Shown: piece by piece, positions 1-8,513 of the stretch
Layout: each line of letters opens with the position of its first letter
Position numbering within the stretch: the stretch's first letter is position 1
Assembly: GCF_001625655.1 (NCBI RefSeq)
Contig: NZ_AUYB01000100.1
Span: 124,001-188,000 of the forward strand
Direction of reading: 5' to 3'
DNA length: 64,000 nt
Origin: Pseudoalteromonas luteoviolacea DSM 6061
GTDB lineage: Bacteria > Pseudomonadota > Gammaproteobacteria > Enterobacterales > Alteromonadaceae
Notes under the pieces: model-generated
The model's input: the letters and a program-made list of their open reading frames with translations, nothing else
Told to the model about the DNA's origin: nothing
Databases searched by the model: none
Position numbers and translations under genes: made by a program

Positions 1-352
1 CTAGGTTCAAGCTTACTAAATAGCGAAAAATATCCCAAACCGCATGTCCTACACATGCATCATCAAAATCATTGGGCGTAAACACTAACGTTTCCCCGTG
101 GGAGCCCTCTTCACTTAAAAAACCAAAATTACTGGTGTGGCAGTCACCCATAATTGTGGTCACAGGTATGCTGTAAACTTCATCTGGTAAAGCAATTAAG
201 CCATCAAAGATATCTTGGTACATTAATGGTGCTGTGCCACGGAAAAAGTGAAAAGGGCTAGAGGCCATTTTCTCGTGTTTAGCAAGGGTGGCAGAAGGTT
301 CACAGCCATCATGGCGTTTAATATATGTACTTAATAACTTTTCACGGCTCAT
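1..352 (-). CDS. DUF2252 family protein, 5' part only
   Basis: The N-terminal 117 codons of a minus-strand gene; the rest lies before base 1. The translation starts MSREKLLSTYIKRHDG and contains FHFFRGTAPLMYQD and the segment VTTIMGDCHTSNFG, which are typical of DUF2252. That family has a kinase-like (aminoglycoside phosphotransferase-related) fold; its substrate is not known. The start ATG (350-352) lies inside the last codons of the upstream polyphosphate kinase gene (11-base overlap), so the two are probably translated together in one operon with the AraC-like regulator. The family call is fairly secure; the function is unknown. Confidence 0.75.
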   Translation of the reverse strand, partial: MSREKLLSTYIKRHDGCEPSATLAKHEKMASSPFHFFRGTAPLMYQDIFDGLIALPDEVYSIPVTTIMGDCHTSNFGFLSEEGSHGETLVFTPNDFDDACVGHAVWDIFRYLVSLNL

Positions 353-1184
353 ACTTACATCCTCTTTGTTTTATGCCCAATTGATGTTCCGCCAGCTCTA
401 CAACTTTAGGATCAATGGGCGGCGGCGCAATCACCATATTGTCGCTTAGAACGTGTGTAATATATTTGAGTATCTCGACACGCGCATACCATTTGTGATC
501 AGCCAAAATCACGTTCCATGGTGCTTGCTCTGTGTTTGTTTTAAATAGCATCTCATCTATAGCAACTTCATAATCGGCACGTTTACTTCGGTTCCTTATG
601 TCTTCTGTTGTCAGTTTCCAACGTTTATAAGGGTTATTTAGCCGCTCAGAAAATCGTTTAAGCTGCTCATCGCTACTGATATGTAAAAACAGTTTTATGA
701 CTTTAATGTTATCGTCTAGCAAAAGTTGCTCAAAATCATTGATCTCTTTATAGGCGCGATGCCATGCAGAGTCACTTGCATAGCCTTCAATTCGCTCCAC
801 TAGCACTCTGCCATAATAAGAACGGTCAAATATGGTTAGTGTGCCAGGCTTGGGGAGTTTATTAAAAAATCGATAAAGATAATGTCTGCCTTGTTCGTCA
901 TCTGTTGGTGGGCCGATAGGGAATACTTGATATCCCCTTGGGTCTAGCTTCTCCGTAATACGCCGTATAGCGCCTCCTTTTCCTGCTCCATCCCAACCTT
1001 CAAAAACAATTACTGCGCGTTGCCCTTGGTGGTAATAAGCCTGCTGAACATGAAGTAATTCATTTTGCCAATATTTGAGGGCCTGCTTGTAAGCGCTTTT
1101 TGAGTCTATTGCAGGGAATTCTAATGCCTCTTTTATATTTGGCAATTCCTTACTGTGCTGATATTGCGTTTGTTGCTTTCTCAA
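342..1184 (-). CDS. PPK2-family polyphosphate kinase
   Basis: 280 residues. PPK2 enzymes move phosphate between polyphosphate and nucleotides (AMP, ADP or GDP, depending on subclass). Visible motifs are a Walker A-type loop GWDGAGKG at about residues 63-70, the lid/Walker B segment DRSYYGR at about 120-126, and PIGPPTDDE between them. The length is normal for a single-domain PPK2. The start codon is TTG at 1184, preceded by GAGG; no in-frame ATG lies near the N-terminus. It overlaps the stop codon of the AraC-like regulator gene as TTGA. Which nucleotide it prefers cannot be told from sequence alone. The operon partners suggest stress or phosphate-state control, which is inference. Confidence 0.9.
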   Translation of the reverse strand: MRKQQTQYQHSKELPNIKEALEFPAIDSKSAYKQALKYWQNELLHVQQAYYHQGQRAVIVFEGWDGAGKGGAIRRITEKLDPRGYQVFPIGPPTDDEQGRHYLYRFFNKLPKPGTLTIFDRSYYGRVLVERIEGYASDSAWHRAYKEINDFEQLLLDDNIKVIKLFLHISSDEQLKRFSERLNNPYKRWKLTTEDIRNRSKRADYEVAIDEMLFKTNTEQAPWNVILADHKWYARVEILKYITHVLSDNMVIAPPPIDPKVVELAEHQLGIKQRGCKYEP

Positions 1185-1963
1185 GTTGGTAGCCTCATTC
1201 TGTATTGCTTGGGGGTGATTTTCATCACTTTCTTAAATTGACGTATAAAATGGGACTGATCGGTGTATTCTAAATCGTAGGCGATATCAGTTAGTGACTT
1301 ATGCGGGTTACACTTAATTACGCTTCTGGATTTCGATACTTCGACCAATGTTGCGTATTCCTTCGCGCTGATCCCCAGTACTTCAATAAAGGCCCTTTCG
1401 ACACGCCGACCATTCATGCCCATTGTGTCATACAAATCTGAGAGTTTTATTGACCTAGCTTTGCTATCTATCTGACTTGATATCAAATAGTAAGCATCAG
1501 GCAGGTGGTAAGAGATATGATTAAAATGTGTTTCCAGCCACTCACATAACGAGTAAATACGTTGTATTGGCTCCATAATAGGGCTAATAACTTTCATTTG
1601 TAATGGAATAATGCTTATAAACTCTTGTAGTTCGATGCATTGGTTTTTTGCGTATTTCAAAGGCATATGAGTAAAATGCTTTGCACCCAAGGGGGTCAAT
1701 CTCACACCGAACATTGTTTGTTTGTCAGATTTAAAGTGCCATAGATGTGATGTTGTTTGAGGGCCAAGTAGAAAAGCCCCAGAGCGAATAGCAGCATTAT
1801 TGATATTGGACTCACCAGACATCACCAACAATATTGAAATGCATCCATCACTATGAATTGCTTGAGGCATTACAGGTACGGCGCCACAACAATACCAGAA
1901 GTTAATGACGTAAGGCGCAAGAGAGTGCGGGGGAGGGATCACTGTATACACGTATTTCTCCAT
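1181..1963 (-). CDS. AraC-family transcriptional regulator
   Basis: About 260 residues from the ATG at 1963, which has AAGGA just upstream; a TTG at 1987 in the same frame would add eight residues but has no better ribosome site. The C-terminal third carries the second AraC helix-turn-helix, with DIAYDLEYTDQSHFIRQFKK followed by ITPKQYR. The N-terminal part (PPPHSLAPYVINFWYC) resembles the small sensing domain seen in DUF6597-type AraC regulators; the ligand is unknown. It is the first gene of an overlapping operon with PPK2 and DUF2252, so it probably controls them or itself. Family call secure, targets inferred. Confidence 0.85.
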   Translation of the reverse strand: MEKYVYTVIPPPHSLAPYVINFWYCCGAVPVMPQAIHSDGCISILLVMSGESNINNAAIRSGAFLLGPQTTSHLWHFKSDKQTMFGVRLTPLGAKHFTHMPLKYAKNQCIELQEFISIIPLQMKVISPIMEPIQRIYSLCEWLETHFNHISYHLPDAYYLISSQIDSKARSIKLSDLYDTMGMNGRRVERAFIEVLGISAKEYATLVEVSKSRSVIKCNPHKSLTDIAYDLEYTDQSHFIRQFKKVMKITPKQYRMRLPT

Positions 1964-2033
1964 TGTCCTTAACAAAATAAACGGCAAACCGTGGTTACTG
2001 ACACAATGTACATGGAGCTCAAATTGAGGGCAA

Positions 2034-2058
2034 GAAAAAAGCAGCCAATGGCTGCTTT
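2034..2058 (-). terminator. Rho-independent terminator after the DUF1338 gene
   Basis: Perfect inverted repeat GCAGCCA-A-TGGCTGC (2041-2055). Read on the minus strand it is followed by a run of six T (forward A at 2035-2040). It lies about 50 bases past the stop codon of the DUF1338 gene and ends that transcript before the AraC/PPK2 operon. Confidence 0.85.
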
Positions 2059-2105
2059 GTGTGTTTAAGTTAGTTTTACTTCAACTAATATCAACGCGAG
2101 TTAGG

Positions 2106-2909
2106 TTACCTTGCGTTAGTACTTTCGAAGATCTTATCAGCAGATGCGGCTACAAAGCCTGTGTATAGCTCACCATCTGGTTTATTGTAACGAAGCGCAA
2201 ACTCGTAGAAGCAACTTGGGATCTCGAACTCACCATCAGAGAATGCAACAGGCTGGTGATCCGCAAGCGTTGAAGACTGCTCTAGCAATACCTCTGGAGA
2301 ACCTTTAATTTCACCACCAGATGTATTTAGTGCAAAGCCGGCATCTTTAAGTGCCTGATTTACCGCTTCAATTGTTTCGAAATTTGCTAAGTAGTTAATG
2401 CTCACTGTGAAGTGGTTAGCGCGATAGCCCCATGCAGACATCCAAGCTGCATATTCACTTTCAGCAAGAAGTTGCTTGTACGTTTCGTTGCTTACCTGCC
2501 AGTGTGTACCTGAATACAAAAAGTTTTCAGCTGTTACTGCGCTTTCGTCAATACTATCGATCATTTTCGCGACGATAGACTGTAGCTCTTCAGAGCACTT
2601 TTCTAGCAAAAGTTCTGAAATGAATACTTTTGGCTTGCTTGGATCACTATGCTCATAATGTTTTGCATACAGTTTTTTAGCTTCAAAGTGATACTCGCCA
2701 CATTCTTTATAACCAACAGCTTTAAAGTGCGCTGCTAACTTTTCTAGTCCCACTTTTTCGTGATTGAAAGTACGCAGTGCGATGTGGTCGTTAATGACAT
2801 CATCCTGTTGTGTTGAACCTAATAGCTCATGAACTTTTACCGCAGATGGAGTTACTTCAAGGTAATTACTCCATAGGTTATCGAATAAGCTATCTACATT
2901 GTTGTGCAT
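2106..2909 (-). CDS. DUF1338 domain protein (HglS/2-oxoadipate dioxygenase-like)
   Basis: 267 residues. It matches the DUF1338 family by its overall pattern: DHIALRTFN near residue 42, the C-terminal stretch FYEFALRYNKPDGELYTGF, and family length. Characterised members are Fe(II)-dependent enzymes with a VOC-like fold that convert 2-oxoadipate to 2-hydroxyglutarate in lysine catabolism. Whether this protein has that activity is inference. ATG at 2909 with GGAAT upstream. It lies 70 bases after astA on the same strand. In many marine gammaproteobacteria astD sits between astA and this gene; here it does not. Confidence 0.75.
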   Translation of the reverse strand: MHNNVDSLFDNLWSNYLEVTPSAVKVHELLGSTQQDDVINDHIALRTFNHEKVGLEKLAAHFKAVGYKECGEYHFEAKKLYAKHYEHSDPSKPKVFISELLLEKCSEELQSIVAKMIDSIDESAVTAENFLYSGTHWQVSNETYKQLLAESEYAAWMSAWGYRANHFTVSINYLANFETIEAVNQALKDAGFALNTSGGEIKGSPEVLLEQSSTLADHQPVAFSDGEFEIPSCFYEFALRYNKPDGELYTGFVAASADKIFESTNAR

Positions 2910-2979
2910 AATGACAATTCCTTAAAATTGCGGCTTGGCCGCGAGTTAATGTTACGACAAAGCACGACGTATTTGATTG

Positions 2980-4005
2980 TTATAAAACGAATCCACTCAA
3001 TTTGTCGCCAGCACTGAGTTTGAGTGCTTGCGCAGTTTCATGGTCTACCGTAAATGTTTGTGACGCTTCATCCCACATTACTTTGGTTGTAAATGTGGCT
3101 CTAAATTCAGTTAGTTGACCATTAGATAAAGCCCAAGTGTCCGCAGAACTTGGTATTTTGTCACCAATAGTCAAAGTACCCGTTTTTGTTTCCCTTACTG
3201 TTTGGATATTCTCTAATCGTGCCTCGACAGTCGGCCCAGCATCAAAAAGATCTACGTATCCTCTGTGCTCAAATCCCTCTTTTTGCAGCAGTCTTAAAGC
3301 TGGCTTCGTTTTTTCGTGTACATGACCGATAACTGCTTGTGCTTCTGGACTCAAAAGGTTCGAATAAATAGGGTACTTAGGCATTAGCTCAGAAATAAAT
3401 ACCTTGTCACCTAGGCCGACTAAATGGTCTGCTTGAGGAAACTCAATACTAAAAAAGTGCTCTTGAAGCCATTGCCAAAAAGGACTGTGGCCATTTTCGT
3501 CGCTCACCCCACGCATTTCAGCGATTACCTTATCACTGAACCTTTCACTATGTTGTGCCATAAACAAAAAACGAACACGAGATAAGAATCTACCCGCTAG
3601 ACCACGACGAAACTGTTCTCTTAAAAACAGCGTGCAGATCTCAGAGCTGCCTGTGTAATCATTGCAAATGGATAGGATTTCGACAGTATTGTATACGTTT
3701 AAAGTGCTGGAATGATGAACGGTCTTACCTTGGTGGTAATGATACAAAGGAACCTGCATACCCACAGCGGCTTCTATTGCCGTCGTTCCGAGGATATCAC
3801 CTGTTTGCGTATCTTCCAGTACAAACAAATAGCCTTCATCAATAGGTGTGCTGAGTGACTTTGCAAAACTTTCTTGAGAGCGCTGAATTTTATTTGATAA
3901 AAGTTCATCATCTACAGGTAGAGAAGTGAAGCCATGCCCCGACTCTACTGCAATGGTCTTTAAAGCAGCGAAATCTTCGCTGCTGATTGGTCTAAGTACT
4001 TGCAT
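2980..4005 (-). CDS. astA: Arginine N-succinyltransferase
   Basis: 341 residues, close to the 344 of the E. coli enzyme. It transfers succinyl from succinyl-CoA to arginine, the first step of the AST arginine catabolic pathway, in the cytosol. Family features are the N-terminal VLRPISSEDFAAL, the core TLNVYNTVEILSICNDYTGS and LCTLFLREQFRRG, and the C-terminal VEARLENIQTVRE. It is 37 bases downstream of the aminotransferase gene argD/astC, probably in the same transcript. The other AST genes (astB, astD, astE) are not in this window. Confidence 0.92.
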   Translation of the reverse strand: MQVLRPISSEDFAALKTIAVESGHGFTSLPVDDELLSNKIQRSQESFAKSLSTPIDEGYLFVLEDTQTGDILGTTAIEAAVGMQVPLYHYHQGKTVHHSSTLNVYNTVEILSICNDYTGSSEICTLFLREQFRRGLAGRFLSRVRFLFMAQHSERFSDKVIAEMRGVSDENGHSPFWQWLQEHFFSIEFPQADHLVGLGDKVFISELMPKYPIYSNLLSPEAQAVIGHVHEKTKPALRLLQKEGFEHRGYVDLFDAGPTVEARLENIQTVRETKTGTLTIGDKIPSSADTWALSNGQLTEFRATFTTKVMWDEASQTFTVDHETAQALKLSAGDKLSGFVL

Positions 4006-4042
4006 ATGAGTATCTAAGAGGGCGGAACACCGCCCTAAATAA

Positions 4043-5263
<1,221 letters not shown>

Positions 5264-5362
5264 TTACTTCAACTTAATTTACACGTTTGGTTTTGTGTAT
5301 ATTCTTATTGGGTCATTATTGCGTGAACTGATGAAAATTTGCAGTGTAAATTTATATAAAAT

Positions 5363-5389
5363 GAGTAGAATACTCGTCAAAATGACGAG
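5363..5389. promoter_or_regulatory. Two overlapping inverted repeats upstream of the AsnC-type regulator
   Basis: GAGTA-GAA-TACTC (5363-5375) and CTCGTCA-AAA-TGACGAG (5373-5389) share the bases CTC, so only one can form as a hairpin at a time. The second touches the ribosome-binding bases GAGGGG (5387-5392) of the regulator starting at 5403. A related half, GTCAAAATGAT, overlaps that start codon. It could be an autoregulatory operator or an RNA switch. The repeats are seen; the role is inferred. Confidence 0.45.
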
Positions 5390-5402
5390 GGGATTTGTCA
5401 AA

Positions 5403-5831
5403 ATGATAAGTAAACAAGATGAAAGATTGATTTCTGTACTACGCAGTAATGCACGCGCAAGCATTTCAGAGCTTGCGAGGCTATTAGATATGTCTCGTAC
5501 AACAGTCCAGTCAAGATTACAGAAACTTGAGCAAAATGGCGTTATACAAGGTTATAAAATTGACTTTGGGCAAGATTATTTAGGTAGCCTAGTCTCTGCG
5601 CACGTCTCGATTAAGGTGAAGCAAAAATTAACTGCCAAGACCAACAATGCGCTCAAGCAATTAGATCATATATCAGCTTTATACGCGATTAGTGGAGAGT
5701 ACGATATGATCGCTATTGTCGAGGCCCAAAACTTAGAGCAACTGAGCAAATTACTAGACGAAATTGGTAATTTAGATGGTGTAGAGAGAACAAACTCAGC
5801 GGTTATTTTAGAAACCAAGTTTCAGCGCTAA
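5403..5831 (+). CDS. Lrp/AsnC-family transcriptional regulator
   Basis: 142 residues from the ATG at 5403, which has GAGGGG ten bases upstream and gives a protein starting MISKQDERLISVLRSNAR, the usual AsnC-family N-terminus. An open frame extends further upstream but translates into non-family sequence. The helix-turn-helix is at about residues 17-45 (SISELARLLDMSRTTVQSRL). The ligand-binding RAM domain follows, with the family segment AISGEYDMIAIVEA. It is divergent from argD-astA, so arginine, ornithine or a related amino acid is a plausible effector. Paired inverted repeats sit just before it. Confidence 0.9.
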   Translation: MISKQDERLISVLRSNARASISELARLLDMSRTTVQSRLQKLEQNGVIQGYKIDFGQDYLGSLVSAHVSIKVKQKLTAKTNNALKQLDHISALYAISGEYDMIAIVEAQNLEQLSKLLDEIGNLDGVERTNSAVILETKFQR

Positions 5832-5852
5832 ACATGCGCCGAAACTAATTGG
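5815..5852. terminator. Possible bidirectional hairpin between convergent genes
   Basis: CCAAGTTTC-A-GCGC, a seven-base loop, then GCGC-C-GAAAC and, after three bases, TTGG. It overlaps the 3' ends of the AsnC-type regulator and the GGDEF-EAL gene. There is no long T run on either side, so intrinsic termination would be weak. Confidence 0.35.
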
Positions 5853-7758
5853 CTTTTGGCAACCAGACACTGGTTCCTGTAGTGGCTATATGATTTACGT
5901 TGCCCTTAAGTACTTTGTCGCCTACATTTCGCGAAGTTTCGGGACGGCTAACTAGGTAACCTTGAACACAACAGATCCCCATGTCTTTGACCAACTCAAA
6001 TTGATCTAACTGCTCGACACCCTCTGCGACAATTTTTAGTCCAAGTTGTGCTCCTAATTCACTAATTGAGTTTAAGATCTTGTAATACTTGGGATTATCT
6101 TTTGCTTGGGAGATAAACAATTTATCAATTTTTATGACGTCTATAGGCAAATCAGCAAGGGTACTCAATGAGCTAAATCCAGTGCCAAAATCATCAATAG
6201 CAATTGTGACGCCTGCACTTCTACAGCGCTCTAATTGCGCTATGATTTCGTCACTGGCAGTAATAAGTGTGGACTCAGTAATCTCTATCATCAGTGAACT
6301 GGCCGGTAGCCCAGACTTTTCAAGTGCGTTTAATACCCAATCATAAATAGGGCGGTGCTTTAACTGAATACCAGATACATTGACAGAAATTTTGACTTTC
6401 TTCATGCCTGCATTGTGCCATGCTGACATTTGTCGACATGATTCAAGTAAAATCCAATCTCCAAGTTCTAAAATAAGGTTTGACTCTTCCGCAATAGGAA
6501 TAAATTCCGAAGGAGGAATTAACCCTTCAATTGGGTGGTGCCAGCGAGTCAAAGCTTCAAAGTAATCAATTGAACAATCTTCAACATGAACAATTGGTTG
6601 AAAAGATAGTTGAAAGTTTTGAGAGGCTATAGCAAGTCTCAATTCTTCTAATAAATAATGGTAACGGCGGATCTTGTTGCCCATTTCTGGTGAATAAACC
6701 CTAAAGATACCCCGGCCATCTGTTTTTGCCCTATACATAGCGACATCTGACATTTGCAATAAGGCATTAGGTGTTGAAGCACTGTCTGGAAATACGGCTA
6801 TACCAATACTTGCACTAATTTTGACAAGTTTATTGCCGAGAACAAAGTCGCGTTCTACTTCGCTGAGTATGGTTTGTGCCACTTCTGTACAAAAGCTGGT
6901 GTCTCTTAAATTGGGAATAAAAATAGAAAATTCATCGCCACCAAGACGCGATAAATTTTGATCTAAGCCATGCACTGGATGTGCATCGTTGAGTTGAAAT
7001 TGCCTAACAACTTGCTCTAAGCGACCAGATACTTGAATAAGAATCTCATCGCCGAAACTATGACCAAATGAGTCGTTCACTTGTTTAAAGCCGTCTAAGT
7101 CAATAAATAGTAAACCACATTTAGTTTTACTTTTATCTGCTTCAGTTAGCTGTTCGCTAATATGTTCAATATATGCATGTCTATCTATAAGCTTGGTCAA
7201 TTTGTCTTGATACACATGACTATCTGATTGAACTTTTATTCGTTGCAAATTGTCACTTAAAGCTTGAACAGAGTGACATATTTGAGCCATAGGGCCACCA
7301 GAATGCAGCTCTTTGTGTTGAATATCTAAGCCTTCTAGTAACGTAGTTAAATCTTTATTGATGGCAAGTAAAGCGTCTAATTGTGCCGATTCGTGAGATT
7401 GACTTTTCAGCCTTGAAAAAATAAAGATAACGATGAGCAAGCACAACATAAGTAGAGCGGGCGATGACCAAACGAGCGTAAACACTTCAGTCGTGGTTGC
7501 AAGAACATAGTTGGCGTTTTCTTTACCAACAATGACATAGTATTGTGTATTGAGTTCTACAAAATCTTGGTCATAAAGAACAAACTGAAACCATGGAGAC
7601 GTGTTATCTACCTCGGAGAAATTCGCTATTTGGGTATCTAACGTCAACAGACCTGACTGTGCGTTTAAAACGTGCTTTGCAAACGTCAAGTTTGCAGCAA
7701 TCCCAATCACTATGATACTGACTAAGCCGTAAGCTAAATTTTTAAATACATTTTGCAT
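5845..7758 (-). CDS. Membrane-bound GGDEF-EAL protein
   Basis: 637 residues. An N-terminal membrane helix (about 8-27) and a second (about 98-115) frame a periplasmic sensing segment of about 70 residues. The GGDEF domain keeps RLGGDEF near residue 275, so cyclic-di-GMP synthesis is possible. No RxxD inhibitory site precedes it. The EAL domain keeps FEALTRWHHP, the DDFGTGFSS loop and AEGVEQ, so breakdown of cyclic-di-GMP is also possible. Which activity dominates cannot be read from sequence. It stands alone between the AsnC regulator (convergent) and the glycogen operon (divergent). It probably links an external signal to attachment or motility. Confidence 0.92.
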   Translation of the reverse strand: MQNVFKNLAYGLVSIIVIGIAANLTFAKHVLNAQSGLLTLDTQIANFSEVDNTSPWFQFVLYDQDFVELNTQYYVIVGKENANYVLATTTEVFTLVWSSPALLMLCLLIVIFIFSRLKSQSHESAQLDALLAINKDLTTLLEGLDIQHKELHSGGPMAQICHSVQALSDNLQRIKVQSDSHVYQDKLTKLIDRHAYIEHISEQLTEADKSKTKCGLLFIDLDGFKQVNDSFGHSFGDEILIQVSGRLEQVVRQFQLNDAHPVHGLDQNLSRLGGDEFSIFIPNLRDTSFCTEVAQTILSEVERDFVLGNKLVKISASIGIAVFPDSASTPNALLQMSDVAMYRAKTDGRGIFRVYSPEMGNKIRRYHYLLEELRLAIASQNFQLSFQPIVHVEDCSIDYFEALTRWHHPIEGLIPPSEFIPIAEESNLILELGDWILLESCRQMSAWHNAGMKKVKISVNVSGIQLKHRPIYDWVLNALEKSGLPASSLMIEITESTLITASDEIIAQLERCRSAGVTIAIDDFGTGFSSLSTLADLPIDVIKIDKLFISQAKDNPKYYKILNSISELGAQLGLKIVAEGVEQLDQFELVKDMGICCVQGYLVSRPETSRNVGDKVLKGNVNHIATTGTSVWLPKAN

Positions 7759-8204
7759 GATTGAGACAATCCAAAATTAACCGATAAACGGATCCTTCTT
7801 AACTCTGTAGTATACATCAAATTAGTCACAGAGATTACAACCTTTTACACGCTTTTTCTAACAAGTGCAATTATCAAAATAAATTCAACTTTGATTAAAC
7901 AAAATAATTTAAAATTCACTGAGTAAGATCAATTATCAAATTAATTCACTTTACATGATAATAATTCTTATCTACTTTTTTATGTCATTGGCTTGATATT
8001 TGCTGCTACCAGCTAGGGATCAAGTTAACTATCCAAAAATGTACTTTTCTGGTGCAAATGTAAGTTGTATTGCACTGTTGTGAGGCGTACGAGTTTATTT
8101 GATGTACTAAATTATTCTCACAAAATGTGTACGTATAAGTATGAATTATACGACATCCTTTTGTGGCAAGGAACACCAACCAGGTTAGGTTTTTGGAGCC
8201 CAAG
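7759..8204. other. 446-base AT-rich intergenic region between GGDEF-EAL gene and glycogen operon
   Basis: It must hold the divergent promoters for the GGDEF-EAL gene and the glycogen operon. I see no convincing gene. Two items stand out: an inverted repeat at 8132-8152 (listed separately) and a weak Fur-box-like stretch, TGATAATAATTCTTATCTA, at 7956-7974. The latter fits only part of the Fur consensus. No clear sigma-70 promoter can be chosen by eye. Confidence 0.5.
8132..8152. promoter_or_regulatory. Inverted repeat upstream of glycogen operon
   Basis: Perfect 7-base arms, CGTATAA and TTATACG, with a 7-base spacer, ending 52 bases before the first start codon of the operon. Size and position suit a binding site for a dimeric regulator; no regulator gene adjoins it. 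The repeat is seen; its role is inferred. Confidence 0.4.
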
Positions 8205-8507
8205 ATGTTAACAAAACGTTTTTTTAAAACAAAAAACGAAGCTGAAATTACGTTTGAGTTTTCTCACCCAGATGCAAGTAAGGTCGAATTAGTTGCTGAG
8301 TTTAATGATTGGCAACCCATTTCGATGAAATTTAATAAAAAAGACAAACGTTTTAGACTAAAACACCGACTCCCAACCGAGAAGCAATTTCACTTTCGTT
8401 ACCTTATTGATGGCAAAAGCTGGGATAACGACCACAATGCTGATGGATATGCTGCCAATGGGTTTGGCAGTGAAAATAGTATAGTTGATACACAAAGATT
8501 GGCTTAG
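8205..8507 (+). CDS. Stand-alone CBM48 (glycogen-binding) protein
   Basis: 100 residues from ATG 8205, with GGAG seven bases upstream. The whole protein is one early-set/CBM48 domain: FEFSHPDASKVELVAEFNDW, then a lysine-rich strand, then FRYLIDGKSWDND and the ending NGFGSENSIV. The same domain is found at the N-terminus of branching and debranching enzymes and in AMPK beta subunits, where it binds alpha-glucans. No catalytic domain is present. It is the first gene of the glycogen operon, six bases ahead of malQ, so it may act as a glycogen-binding adaptor. The domain call is secure; the role is inferred. Confidence 0.8.
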   Translation: MLTKRFFKTKNEAEITFEFSHPDASKVELVAEFNDWQPISMKFNKKDKRFRLKHRLPTEKQFHFRYLIDGKSWDNDHNADGYAANGFGSENSIVDTQRLA

Positions 8508-8513
8508 CTGCCA

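Noticed and set aside
7956..7974. Fur-box-like sequence TGATAATAATTCTTATCTA
   Set aside because: Only part of the 19-base consensus matches, in AT-rich DNA and with no iron gene nearby.
8006..8203. 65-codon minus-strand frame in the glycogen upstream region
   Set aside because: No ribosome site, cysteine- and threonine-rich chance translation, and it covers the region that must hold the glycogen promoter.
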